Shown here: piece by piece, positions 43,952 to 53,278 of the stretch | Position numbering within the stretch: the first letter of the stretch is position 1 | Layout of the letters: every line of letters begins with the position of its first letter | Assembly (NCBI RefSeq): GCF_017745095.1 | Contig: NZ_JAGHZZ010000017.1 | Location: forward strand, 1-64,000 | DNA: 64,000 nucleotides | Reading direction: 5' to 3' | Origin: Sporocytophaga sp. | GTDB taxonomy: Bacteria; Bacteroidota; Bacteroidia; Cytophagales; Cytophagaceae | Translations under genes and position numbers: made by a program | Notes under the pieces: generated by a model | Seen by the model: only the letters and a program-made list of their open reading frames with translations | The model's database searches: none | What the model was told of the DNA's origin: nothing

Positions 43952-44548
43952 GTGGAATCAAAAGCTGAAAAGACCAAGGCATTAATCATTGAAAAAGCAG
44001 CCCATGCTTTTAATAAGAAAGGCTTTCATGGAACTTCTATGAGTGATATACTTGATGTAACAGGCTTGGCTAAGGGAGGAGTTTATGGTCATTTCAAAAG
44101 CAAAGAAGATATCATTGAAGCTGCTTTTGAATATTCTTTTTCAAAAGTATTAAATGAGCTGGTCTCCAGAATTAAGGCCTGCGATAATGCTATTGATAAA
44201 TTATTTGCCATCACTGATTATTATTACAACTATACATTACAATCACCTATAGAAGGTGGATGCCCGATTCTCAATTATAGCAGCTTTGCAGATGATAGCT
44301 TGCCAGGATTAAAACTTCTTCTAAACCAAGCTTCTAAACAGATGCTATCCAGCCTTGTTCAGATTATCGAAAAAGGCCAAAAATATGATCAGATTAAAAA
44401 GTCTGTTCATGCTGGGCTTGCTGCAGATATTCTTTATAGTAGGATAGAAGGGGCTATAATGCTTTCCAAAGCGACAGGTGATCCTTTGAAACTCAATAGA
44501 TTGCTTGATGAGCTCAAATCTTATATTACAATAACTTTAAAAGCTTAA
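43952..44548 (+). CDS. TetR-family transcriptional regulator
   Basis: The 198-residue protein has a TetR helix-turn-helix: AFNKKGFHGTSMSDILDVTGLAKGGVYGHFKSKEDI (about residues 18-52). The ligand domain follows, with GGCPILNYSSFADD (about 108-121), typical of a TetR subgroup. The start is GTG at 43952; the next Met lies within the DNA-binding domain, so no later start is likely. It probably represses itself and the thioesterase gene 39 bp downstream through matching operators. The inducer may be an acyl-CoA or aromatic compound, given the thioesterase, but this is inference. Confidence 0.92.
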   Translation: MESKAEKTKALIIEKAAHAFNKKGFHGTSMSDILDVTGLAKGGVYGHFKSKEDIIEAAFEYSFSKVLNELVSRIKACDNAIDKLFAITDYYYNYTLQSPIEGGCPILNYSSFADDSLPGLKLLLNQASKQMLSSLVQIIEKGQKYDQIKKSVHAGLAADILYSRIEGAIMLSKATGDPLKLNRLLDELKSYITITLKA

Positions 44549-44565
44549 TTATTTTAACCTAAAAA

Positions 44566-44579
44566 AGACCGAATGGTCT
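44566..44579 (+). promoter_or_regulatory. TetR operator 2 before the thioesterase gene
   Basis: AGACCGAATGGTCT has five-base perfect arms (AGACC/GGTCT) and matches operator 1 in its first seven bases. It is followed at once by TATTTTG, a near match to the -7 box, and then ATG at 44588, the same layout as before tetR. It decides the start: an earlier ATG at 44573 lies inside the operator. Confidence 0.72.
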
Positions 44580-44587
44580 ATTTTGAT

Positions 44588-45082
44588 ATGATAAAAGAAC
44601 CTAGCTCAGTTTACACAGTCCGTTTCCAGGATTGCGACCCAATGGGGCACCTGAACAACAGTCGTTATATAGATTATATTATTAATGCAAGGGAAGACCA
44701 TCTGGATCAGTATTATAATTTAAAGTTAAGTGATTTTATAGCTTCAGGTTATTGCTGGGTAGTAACGAATCATGAGATTTACTACCTCAAACCTTCTTTA
44801 TATAATGAGAAGGTGAAAATTCAAACTTCTGTTATTGAAGTAGACAATTCATCATTGTTAGTTGAAGGTCTTATGATGAGTGAAGATGAAAGTCAGTTTA
44901 AGAGTCTCCTTTGGACGAAATATTTTTTTGTGAATGTTAAAACGGGGAAAAGGGAAAATCATGCACCTGAGCAAATGGAGTTTTTCAGTCAACTGAAAAA
45001 CGAACATCTAAGCCATTATAAAGAAAGCAAAAATCGTTTGAAAACTTTATTAGATCTGCAAAAAAGCAAGGTAGTGAAGTAA
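44588..45082 (+). CDS. Hot-dog fold acyl-CoA thioesterase (4HBT family)
   Basis: The protein has the 4-hydroxybenzoyl-CoA thioesterase signature: YTVRFQDCDPMGHLNNSRYIDYI, where the Asp in DPMGHLNN is the usual catalytic position, and a second strand pair with WVVTNHEIYYLKP. It probably hydrolyses acyl-CoA thioesters. I chose ATG 44588 (MIKEPSS) because the ATG at 44573 lies in the operator. The gene follows tetR and is likely its regulated target. A terminator follows. Confidence 0.87.
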   Translation: MIKEPSSVYTVRFQDCDPMGHLNNSRYIDYIINAREDHLDQYYNLKLSDFIASGYCWVVTNHEIYYLKPSLYNEKVKIQTSVIEVDNSSLLVEGLMMSEDESQFKSLLWTKYFFVNVKTGKRENHAPEQMEFFSQLKNEHLSHYKESKNRLKTLLDLQKSKVVK

Positions 45083-45103
45083 GCATCGTAGAAATATAGT
45101 TTT

Positions 45104-45148
45104 AAAAATGTCCCTCTATTTAAATCACAAAATTGAGGGACTTTTTAT
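45104..45148 (+). terminator. Terminator of the thioesterase gene
   Basis: GTCCCTC (45110-45116) pairs with GAGGGAC (45135-45141), with an A5 tract before and T5 after it. Confidence 0.82.
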
Positions 45149-45688
45149 TTTGTTTTAAATGAAGGAATGGAAGATCAATCAAACTTATCATATTCTATTA
45201 TCTTCAAACAATTTAAAAGGGTCGAACTTTATAGTACCATTCAACTATGTTGATGTATATGTTTTCATTTCTTGATGCGACAAGACTTCTCCAAAGTTAT
45301 TTTAGCCAGAAACGGGATTTATCAGTCCTTCTTATTTATTATATCTTTTAAAAAGGTATTTCGGATTTAGCCTGAAAGAATTAAAGAGATACTCCATTAT
45401 TAAAATTTGATTAGAATATGATTAAAATTTAGCTACTGACAATCTAAATTTATAGTGAACCCTGAGGGATAAAATTACCCCCCTTTAGTAGTTTTTCTTT
45501 ACTGATATACCTACTGTTTCTAGGATGTAGATTTCTTGAATTTATAGAAGGTTCAAAAAAATAAGACAAATCATATTACAGGAAGAGATTAGAAAAGTAT
45601 TGACTGCCAGATGGTTCTTGTGATTGAGTGGAAACTTCTTTATGTTGACTGAAAATTTCTTTCAATCAACTAAAAAATTCTATCAATC
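45149..45688. other. Long intergenic region without recognisable gene
   Basis: About 540 bases hold no convincing gene. There are short imperfect repeats (GATTAGAAT, GATTAAAAT near 45400; two TTCT-TCAATCA-like copies near 45655-45685). A 38-codon frame at 45159-45275 has no supporting signal. The promoter of the T9SS protein gene must lie in the last part. Confidence 0.5.
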
Positions 45689-46741
45689 ATGCAAAAACTT
45701 CTATTAACCATTCTGTTGGTTTTGTTTTTTCAGCCAGTTATTCAAGCTCAAATACAGCTTAATATAGCAGATTTGCCACATCCCGATGATGCATACAATG
45801 TGTATTACCGGCAGGTTATAACAGAGAACCTGCAAGGATTAACTCCCGGAGCAGCTGGAGATAACATTGTCTGGGACTTTTCTTCATTAAGCGGTGGCAT
45901 TAAAGACAGTACTATCTTTGTTAATCCTATCACCTTTGATTCAGAACTTAGCAAACTCTTTCCTTCTGCAAGCCTTGCTTCGATAACAGTGGAAGGCGTT
46001 TTTTATTTCCAGATTTCAGAAGACGGGCTCAGATATCATCAGACATTTCTTGGAGGGAAGGATGTTGCTGCTTATGAATTTTCTCCATCATTGCTTATTA
46101 TGGACTTGCCAATCAACATTGGCAATTATTATTCCGGAGAAGGAGAACGAATTGTACCGATTGATGCTTCTACCAGAATGAGGATCTCTACTGCAAAAAA
46201 AGATACTGCTGATGCCTGGGGAATACTGAAGACCCCTACAAATGACTTTGATGCACTAAGACTAATTTCATATATCACTTATACAACCTATACTGAAGTA
46301 AAAACCGGAGATACTTGGACTCTTTTAAATCAAGATATAAATAAAGTCATAGAATATAATTGGTGGGCTAAGGATGTTGGAAAAGAAGTATTAAAATTTA
46401 GATATATTGGTGAGAATACAGATTCTCTCAGTCATGTAAACTGGTTTACTGGAAAAGAAATATATATGATCAACTCACTTGCAGATCCGTCTTTGACAAA
46501 AGAAATGCTTGTGGTTGGGCCTAACCCCACTTCTGGCCCAATGCAGATATTCTCAGCATCTGGATCAAAGATCGTAAGTATTTCGATCAAAGATATTGGA
46601 GGAAAAACAGTTTATAACAGAACCTCAAGAGAACCGATTTCTTTTGTGGATTTATCTTCACTTTCTGAAGGTGTTTACTATCTGGAATTAAAAGATGAGA
46701 ATGGAATAACCATCATAAAAAAGGTATCCTTAGTAAAATAA
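45689..46741 (+). CDS. T9SS-exported protein of unknown function
   Basis: A signal peptide (about 1-20, cut near IQAQ) and a C-terminal type A sorting domain (VGPNPTSGPMQIFS, VSISIKDIGGKTVYN, LSEGVYYLELKDENG) mark it for export by the type IX system. The 250-residue middle is beta-rich with aromatic residues and contains GAAGDNIVWDFSSLSG, a motif seen in many Cytophagales exported proteins of unknown role. It may act in adhesion or polymer binding. It is monocistronic and is followed by a terminator. Confidence 0.83.
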   Translation: MQKLLLTILLVLFFQPVIQAQIQLNIADLPHPDDAYNVYYRQVITENLQGLTPGAAGDNIVWDFSSLSGGIKDSTIFVNPITFDSELSKLFPSASLASITVEGVFYFQISEDGLRYHQTFLGGKDVAAYEFSPSLLIMDLPINIGNYYSGEGERIVPIDASTRMRISTAKKDTADAWGILKTPTNDFDALRLISYITYTTYTEVKTGDTWTLLNQDINKVIEYNWWAKDVGKEVLKFRYIGENTDSLSHVNWFTGKEIYMINSLADPSLTKEMLVVGPNPTSGPMQIFSASGSKIVSISIKDIGGKTVYNRTSREPISFVDLSSLSEGVYYLELKDENGITIIKKVSLVK

Positions 46742-46846
46742 AAAAAAGAGATGACCTACTTAATCGAATAGGTATTGATTCCAGTGTAGCGTTTAAGGTT
46801 TACCGGATTTTTAAGAACTAATTCAAATATAACAAAGAAATACTAG

Positions 46847-46877
46847 GGCAGGTTATCAATAGGTAGCTTGCCTTTTT
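46847..46877 (+). terminator. Terminator of the T9SS protein gene
   Basis: GGCAGGTTATC (46847-46857) pairs fully with GGTAGCTTGCC (46862-46872) when three G-U pairs are allowed, with an AATA loop and T5. Confidence 0.82.
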
Positions 46878-46982
46878 ACTTTTATCGAAGTAGTATAATT
46901 CAAATTTGAAAATAAGGATAGTAAGAATTTAAATTAGTAATAGAAGCATTAAACTTTATGTAATGACAAAGCCTGAATGTAA

Positions 46983-47513
46983 ATGATAGCTGTTAATTCT
47001 ACAATTGAAGACATATTATTAAAATATAAGGACATTCTGGGAATGGATTATGAAAAGTATAGAAACCATGTCTATAGAGTGTTTATGTTTTGCCAGTTGA
47101 TTGATGGAAATAAAAATAACATAGATAAATATGCAATTGCTTCTGCTTATCATGACATAGGTATTTGGACGGATCATACTTTTGATTATCTGAATCCTTC
47201 AATAAGAAATGCAGAGGCATACTTGCATTCAATTCACAGAGATGATTGGATTCAGGAAATCTCTTCAATGATCGAAATGCACCATAAAATATTAAACTTC
47301 AAAACTAAGGCACCTCTTACTATAGAGATTTTCAGGAAAGCAGATTGGATTGACATTTCTTTGGGTCTTTTAAGATTTAGTTTAAAAAAATCAGATGTTT
47401 ACTTAGTTAGAAAAAAATTTCCTAATTCAGGCTTTCATAAGTTCTTATTAGCACTATTACTTAGAAATTTTATAAAACATCCTCTTAATCCATTTCCGAT
47501 TTTTAAACTTTAA
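46983..47513 (+). CDS. HD-domain protein (putative metal-dependent phosphohydrolase)
   Basis: The 176-residue protein has HD-domain metal ligands: NHVYRVFMFCQ (His about 22), AYHDIGIW (His-Asp about 57-58), MHHKIL (about 101-102) and a late Asp in RKADWID (about 120). Such proteins hydrolyse phosphate esters of nucleotides or act on small metabolites. The substrate is unknown; the small size fits the class lacking a partner domain. The 240 bp upstream holds a terminator and no gene. Confidence 0.82.
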   Translation: MIAVNSTIEDILLKYKDILGMDYEKYRNHVYRVFMFCQLIDGNKNNIDKYAIASAYHDIGIWTDHTFDYLNPSIRNAEAYLHSIHRDDWIQEISSMIEMHHKILNFKTKAPLTIEIFRKADWIDISLGLLRFSLKKSDVYLVRKKFPNSGFHKFLLALLLRNFIKHPLNPFPIFKL

Positions 47514-47851
47514 AAGAGAAATTCATTAACTAAATGGTCATCAATTTTATTCTTATCGAAATGATTTTTAGTTTCTTTAGAGTTGATTAATGACTTTATT
47601 TTTTTGATTTATCATTTTGGCCAGAGTGTCTGATACTTACATTTTTTAAAAGATTTTGGGTTTACCTTTTTTATACCAGCGTGTAGCTCCTTTAATTCAA
47701 CGTATCCTGCAAATTGTATATTGCTTTTGGGCTTTTGGGCTTGTAATTCTGATTGTGAAGAAAGAAAAAGCAGCAGGCCGTTGATTTAAAGCTGATTTTA
47801 AACCTTGAATTTATAAAACACACTTACAATTAATCAAATAATCTGAAGAAG
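47514..47851. other. Intergenic region without recognisable gene
   Basis: These 338 bases are AT-rich. A short direct repeat, GCTTTTGG-GCTTTTGG (near 47723-47745), is the only pattern noticed. The promoter of the large CE4-GH8 gene must be here. Confidence 0.45.
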
Positions 47852-50800
47852 ATGAGATTACTCACAAAAAAGGTTTTAGCTGTTTCAAAACTGACCAGTA
47901 TATTTTTAATGCTTTGCATAAGTATTACAGGTATGGCACAAGTTCCATCCACTTATCAGGTTGGTAAATGGTATAAGTTTAAATCAGCAGCGGTTACATA
48001 TACTATGGATGATAATACCTCCAATCAGTTACCGGTAGCTATTCCTCTTTTTAATCAGTATAATTTTAAAACTACCTCGTTTGTGGTAACGAACTGGGGA
48101 CCTAACTGGAGTCAGTTGAAGACCGCATCAAATAATGGACATGAAGTTGCAAGTCATACTGTTTCACATACTACTTTGACTACACTGAATACAACTCAAC
48201 AGGATACAGAATATAAAAACTCTCAAAACACAATTAATTCCAATATTACAAATGCAAAATGTTTAACCATTGCATATCCTAACTGTAATACAGGTGACGT
48301 AAATACTATCCAAAAGTATTATATAGCGGGCAGAACTTGCAGTGGACAAATTAATTCAAGTTCTCCAACTGACTTTTATAATCTTAGTTCAATCATTTGT
48401 GGAAATACAGGTGTTAATACAGCCAATGATTTAAATAACAAAGTTTCCAGCGCTAAGAATAACAATGGATGGTGCGTATTCCTTATTCACGGTATAGACA
48501 ATGACGGAGGATATTCTCCTTTGGCCTCAAGTGTACTTGGAAATCATTTATCTTATGTTAATTCTAATGCTGCTGATTATTGGGTAGGAACATTTTCTAA
48601 TGTTGTAAAATATATTAAAGAACGTAATGCTCTGAATATTTCAGAGACTACTGTAAATAATGACTCTTTAAGATTGACAGCAACAGATAATCTTGATAAT
48701 AGTATTTATGACGCAGCAGTTACAGTTCGTCGTCAATTACCAAGCGGCTGGACCGAAGCAAAAGTATACTTAGGAAATACGCTACAAACATCTTCTATTG
48801 TAACTGTAAATAACGTTAAATATATAGAATTTGATGTAGTACCTGATAAAGGTACTTATGCTATTGCAAATAAGACTTCAACTCCAACTTGTTCTACCGC
48901 TGCACCAACAGTCACGTCTCCGATAAGTTATGTAAAAGGGGCTACTGCAACTGCATTAACAGCTACTGGTAATTCTTTAAAATGGTATACGGATCCTACA
49001 GGAGGAACTGCATCAAGTATCGCACCTGTCCCAAGTACTGATGCAGTCGGAACCAAAATTTATTATGTGTCACAAACTTTGAATAACTGCGAAGGACCAA
49101 GAGCATCAATTACAGTGAATGTTACAGAAGGTTCAACTGGCGGAGGATGCAAAGAAGCAGGAGAAGGAGCTTATTACACTGGAACTTACAGAAATATGTT
49201 TAAAGAACTTCTGAATAAAACAGATACAGAAATCAACTCTAAAGTGAATACTGCTTTCCAGCAAATCTTTTATGGCACTGCAGATCAAAAATTATATTAT
49301 GAAGTTGGAACTGATATGGCTTATATTCTGGATGTAAATAATAATGATGTAAGGTCTGAAGGGATGTCATATGGTATGATGATATGTGTGCAGTTAAACA
49401 AACAAGCTGAATTTAATAAAATATGGAAATGGGCAAAAACCTATATGCAGTATGGAAGTAACAATAACTATAATGGTTACTTTGCATGGCAGTTAAATAA
49501 AGATGGATCTATAAAAGGAAACAGTCCTGCTTCGGATGGTGAAGCTTATTTCATTACTTCATTATTCTTTGCTGCAAACAGATGGGGCAATGGAACTGGA
49601 ATATATAACTATGAAGCAGAAGCTCAGGATATCTTGAACAAGGTAATGAGTAAGACGGGAGCAGGTTCAGTATACAACCTTTTCAATACCAATTCAAAAC
49701 TGATAACTTTTGTTCCATATGGTGACTCTTATAACTTTACTGATCCATCATATAATCTTCCTGGTTTCTGGGAGTTATGGGCTAAATGGTCTAAAACAAA
49801 TCAATCTTTCTGGTCTCAGGCACCTGCTGCTTCACGTAAGTTATTAAGAGATGCATCTCATTCGTCTTCCGGATTAACTACTGATTATTCTAATTTTGAC
49901 GGAACACCCAAAGAAGTGGATTATAACAAGGATGCTGACAGGTTTATGTATGATGCCTGGAGGAGCATTATGAATATAGGAATGGACTATCATTGGTTCA
50001 AGGCTGATGCACAGCAACCGGTAATTTCCGAAAGATATTTAACGTTCTTCAAAAACCAGGGATCTGGATATAAAAATCATTACGACTGGAATGGTGCCAA
50101 TGCCAATGGTGACCATTCTACCGGTCTGGTTGCCTGTAATGCTGTAGCTTCCCTGGCTGTAAATAATACCTCTCTTGCAACACCTTTTGTACAGGAATTA
50201 TGGAATGTTGGGATCCCTACTGGTCAATACAGATATTATGATGGTATGTTATATATGCTTGGTATGCTTAATGTTTCCGGAAACTTTAAAGTTTGGAAAC
50301 CAGTTTGTCCTTGCGTGCCTCCGACAGCTCCATCTGTAGTTGATCTTAATTATTGTCAGGGAGCATCAGCTCCGGCTTTAACTTCAACTGCTTCAACAGG
50401 TAATATTCTTCAATGGTATGGAACCAATGCAACAGGAGGTACAGCTAGTACGACAGCACCAACACCATCAACAGCTACTCCAGGTAAATTAATTTACTAT
50501 GTTTCTCAAAAATCAGCGACAGAAGATTGCGAAAGTCCGCGAGCAGCTATTACAGTGACTGTAAATGCAAAAGTAACTCCATCTATAGAATTGAAGTCTG
50601 AATCAGGCACTGTAGTTGATAATCCGGAAACAAATTTTGTATTGACAACCACAGCTTTCAATAAAGGAGCGAATGCTACTTATGTCTGGATGAAGAATAA
50701 TCAGGTTATTTCCAATGCTTCCGCTGGTTCATTTGAAGTACCAAAACCAATCAATGCTGGAGATACTTATTCTGTTACAATGACTTCTTCGGCCAACTGC

Positions 50801-51094
50801 GCTGATCCTGCTACAGTAACTTCGAATGAAATTAAATTCGAGGTTGTAACAGGAATAGATAACCTTGGATCAATTGGATTTGTAATTTACCCTAATCCAG
50901 CTAAGAGTTCTTTAAATGTTCAAGGTTTACAAGGAAGTTTCAAATATTCTGTAGTTGATAATTTCGGAAGAGAATTACAAGCTGGAGAAACAGAATCTAA
51001 TATCAATGTCAGCAACCTAAATGCGGGTGTATATGGATTGGTAATAAATTATAAGGGAAACAAAAAAGTAGTTAAAGTTGTAATAGCGGATTAG
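47852..51094 (+). CDS. Modular T9SS glycanase: NodB-type deacetylase, Ig-like domain, GH8, Ig-like domains
   Basis: After a signal peptide (about 1-29) comes a polysaccharide deacetylase domain (metal motif VTYTMDDNT, zinc motif HEVASHTVSH, about residues 48-270). A small Ig-like module (WYTDPTGGTASS) follows. A GH8 domain (about 435-815) has the general acid Glu503 in RSEGMSYGMM, Asp562 in ASDGEAYF and Asp701 in MYDAWRS. Two more Ig-like modules and a type A sorting domain (IYPNPAKSSLNVQ) complete it. The GH8 sequence resembles xylanases and xylo-oligosaccharidases, so the enzyme may remove acetyl groups and cut xylan at the surface. It is one of the largest T9SS cargo proteins here, transcribed alone. 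Confidence 0.88.
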   Translation: MRLLTKKVLAVSKLTSIFLMLCISITGMAQVPSTYQVGKWYKFKSAAVTYTMDDNTSNQLPVAIPLFNQYNFKTTSFVVTNWGPNWSQLKTASNNGHEVASHTVSHTTLTTLNTTQQDTEYKNSQNTINSNITNAKCLTIAYPNCNTGDVNTIQKYYIAGRTCSGQINSSSPTDFYNLSSIICGNTGVNTANDLNNKVSSAKNNNGWCVFLIHGIDNDGGYSPLASSVLGNHLSYVNSNAADYWVGTFSNVVKYIKERNALNISETTVNNDSLRLTATDNLDNSIYDAAVTVRRQLPSGWTEAKVYLGNTLQTSSIVTVNNVKYIEFDVVPDKGTYAIANKTSTPTCSTAAPTVTSPISYVKGATATALTATGNSLKWYTDPTGGTASSIAPVPSTDAVGTKIYYVSQTLNNCEGPRASITVNVTEGSTGGGCKEAGEGAYYTGTYRNMFKELLNKTDTEINSKVNTAFQQIFYGTADQKLYYEVGTDMAYILDVNNNDVRSEGMSYGMMICVQLNKQAEFNKIWKWAKTYMQYGSNNNYNGYFAWQLNKDGSIKGNSPASDGEAYFITSLFFAANRWGNGTGIYNYEAEAQDILNKVMSKTGAGSVYNLFNTNSKLITFVPYGDSYNFTDPSYNLPGFWELWAKWSKTNQSFWSQAPAASRKLLRDASHSSSGLTTDYSNFDGTPKEVDYNKDADRFMYDAWRSIMNIGMDYHWFKADAQQPVISERYLTFFKNQGSGYKNHYDWNGANANGDHSTGLVACNAVASLAVNNTSLATPFVQELWNVGIPTGQYRYYDGMLYMLGMLNVSGNFKVWKPVCPCVPPTAPSVVDLNYCQGASAPALTSTASTGNILQWYGTNATGGTASTTAPTPSTATPGKLIYYVSQKSATEDCESPRAAITVTVNAKVTPSIELKSESGTVVDNPETNFVLTTTAFNKGANATYVWMKNNQVISNASAGSFEVPKPINAGDTYSVTMTSSANCADPATVTSNEIKFEVVTGIDNLGSIGFVIYPNPAKSSLNVQGLQGSFKYSVVDNFGRELQAGETESNINVSNLNAGVYGLVINYKGNKKVVKVVIAD

Positions 51095-51151
51095 TGAATG
51101 AGGACAGGCAGTGCAAATTGTCTGTCTTTATTAGGTTTATCATAGAGAGAA

Positions 51152-51183
51152 GGATAAGTAGTAAAATACTTATCCTTTTTTAT
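51152..51183 (+). terminator. Terminator of the CE4-GH8 gene
   Basis: AAGGATAAGTA (51152-51162) pairs with TACTTATCCTT (51169-51179) and runs into a T-tract. It is shared with the convergent pseudogene. Confidence 0.88.
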
Positions 51184-51215
51184 TTTACAGAAAATATCCT
51201 CTAATAGGTTATAAT

Positions 51216-51844
51216 CTAAAAAGGGTATCCTAACTTGACATTCATAGGTACCGTAAAAGTTAGATGATTACCTTCTATAGGTGTCGAATTATAAGACCAA
51301 GTTATGCATCCAGGTTTAGCTGCAGGTCCAATGTAATTTATGCTTTTAAATTTCCCACCAATTCCACTATAGACATCAATAACAAAGTGCCGGATTACAA
51401 ACTCAAATCCGATTTTCATATTAAATATGGTCATGTTTTATCAACGTTATAAAGTTCTAGTTTATTTGAACCGGTAGTGCCGAAATCTCAATAGTACCCT
51501 TCGAATTTGAGATTTGAATTTTGATAGATCATTTCAGCAGCCAGGTATGGCCTTGTTACTTTCATAATTGCAATTAAAAATTTCCCTTCCAGTCCTAATC
51601 TGTATCCTTGAATATTTTCAAAATCTGTTGTTTTAAAAATGTCTTTTAAATAAGCCGCAGATGCTTGTAATGCAAATAGTCGTTGTAAGAGCCTTTCATA
51701 GCTTAATTCATATCCTGGATTCACCAGATCTAAAGTTCTCATAGGTGAAAGCTTAATTTGATTTTTCAGAGTAGGAAATTTCTGGGCTATGCAGCAATTG
51801 ATTACTGTAAAAGCCAATAGCATTGTAAGGGTCATTCGGTTCAT
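51216..51844 (-). pseudogene. Broken DUF3575-like outer-membrane protein gene
   Basis: The N-terminal frame (from ATG 51844) has a signal peptide and the family start KNQIKLSPMRTLDLVNPGYELSYERL, typical of DUF3575 barrels. It ends at a TGA at 51488-51490. Reading through, the same frame gives DFGTTGSNKLELYNVDKT and reaches another TGA, while the next frame (ATG near 51434) continues as a fitting barrel, TIFNMKIGFEFVIRHF, to the stop at 51216. A nonsense mutation plus a one-base deletion near 51434 explains both. The combined length (about 209 residues) is right for the family. Confidence 0.82.
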
Positions 51845-52075
51845 TTTAAAAAATTGATAGCTGGTTTAGAAATTATTAAAATTAGATTCGTAAAGTAAGC
51901 TAATGTGTTAAAAAATAAATATTTAGAGTTAATGTTTTGCCCGTTTTTTTGTTTAATAGCTGAATATTATGGTTTCAGCCAGAAATGCATACTTTCAACA
52001 AGTAATCGCTTAAGATGGAATTGATTTCTTTTTTTATAAAGAAAGCCTAATTTCGCACCCCAAAGCAAATTTGAC

Positions 52076-53086
52076 ATGAATCCATACAAAGAGATTGAAA
52101 ACGAAATACTAAAAGCCTCTCACATACTTATCACTGCTCATAAATCACCGGATGGAGACTCGGTAGGTAGTTCATTGGGTTTATTTCATTTTATAGAACG
52201 CTTAGGAAAAAAGGCTGTAATTGGCCATCCTGATCCTGCACCTGAGTTTTTGCAATGGCTGGAAGGCATTGATTCAATTTTGTATATGGATAGGGATGGA
52301 GATGCACTGAAAAATCATTTCCAGAATGCTGGTCTTATTTTCTGTTTGGATTATAATGCAACCGACCGCGTTGGGCCGGAAATGCAGCAGCTTATTAAAT
52401 CGGCTCCTGGCAAGAAGATCATGATCGATCACCATCTTAATCCGGAAAATTTCGTGAATATAATTGTTTCCGAAACAGAAGTCTGCTCTACCTCTCAGCT
52501 TATCTATGAGCTTATTGAGCAATCAGGACATGCAGATTTATTAAATGAAAAAATCGGAACACCTTTATATCTTGGTATACTTACTGATACAGGAGCTTTC
52601 CGCTTTCCTTCAGTGCAACCAAGAACGCATGAAATATTAGGAAAATTGTTAGAGGCCGGTGTTCAGCACCATCTCATTCATGAGCAGTTGAATGATAATA
52701 ATACTGTCGGCCGCTTGCGTTTGCAGGGATATGCTATGAGCGAGAAACTTGAAATTCTTGATAGCTGCAATGCAGCAATTATTTCATTGACAGAAGCTGA
52801 ACTTGCTCGATTCAATGCCCAGAAAGGAGACACTGACGGTCTGGCTAATTTAGCATTGTCTATTAAAGGAATCAGGATTGCGGTTTGTCTTTATGAGAAG
52901 GAAGGGAAAATCAAAATGTCTTTTAGATCCAAAGGGCAAGAAAATCCGGTTAATATGCTAGCTGAAGAACATTTTGACGGAGGCGGACATGCCAATGCTT
53001 CGGGGGGGATCAGCGAAATGTCCATGGAGGCTACGTTAAATAAATTGAAAGTTCTTCTGCCAGTTTATTTTAAGTCGGATAAGTAA
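52076..53086 (+). CDS. nrnA: Bifunctional oligoribonuclease/PAP phosphatase (DHH family)
   Basis: The 336-residue enzyme has the DHH metal motifs in order: LITAHKSPDGDSVGSSLG (about 17-34), FCLDYNATDRVG, MIDHHLNPE (about 120-128) and, in the DHHA1 domain, GGGHANASGG near the C-terminus. It degrades short RNA oligomers (nanoRNA) and removes the 3' phosphate of pAp with Mn2+. It is cytosolic and has a terminator of its own. Confidence 0.93.
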   Translation: MNPYKEIENEILKASHILITAHKSPDGDSVGSSLGLFHFIERLGKKAVIGHPDPAPEFLQWLEGIDSILYMDRDGDALKNHFQNAGLIFCLDYNATDRVGPEMQQLIKSAPGKKIMIDHHLNPENFVNIIVSETEVCSTSQLIYELIEQSGHADLLNEKIGTPLYLGILTDTGAFRFPSVQPRTHEILGKLLEAGVQHHLIHEQLNDNNTVGRLRLQGYAMSEKLEILDSCNAAIISLTEAELARFNAQKGDTDGLANLALSIKGIRIAVCLYEKEGKIKMSFRSKGQENPVNMLAEEHFDGGGHANASGGISEMSMEATLNKLKVLLPVYFKSDK

Positions 53087-53135
53087 AAGAATAACTGCTA
53101 AGTTATTGAATCCAAATATTCCAGTAAAATATTCA

Positions 53136-53184
53136 TTAAGGTCCCTTGAAGTCTATTCTGGCTGAAATGGACCTTAATTTTTTT
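53136..53184 (+). terminator. Terminator of nrnA
   Basis: TTAAGGTCC (53136-53144) pairs with GGACCTTAA (53169-53177), 9 bp with a 24-base loop, followed by seven Ts. Confidence 0.72.
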
Positions 53185-53278
53185 CTGAAATATCCTATTT
53201 TTTATTAGTAATTAATTGCATATCAATAGGGTTTTGATATTCTTTGCCGGAAATTTAAGTTTGAATCTTTAATCATCT

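Noticed and set aside
45159-45275. 38-codon open frame after the thioesterase terminator
   Set aside because: No promoter, no ribosome-binding signal and no recognisable protein character.
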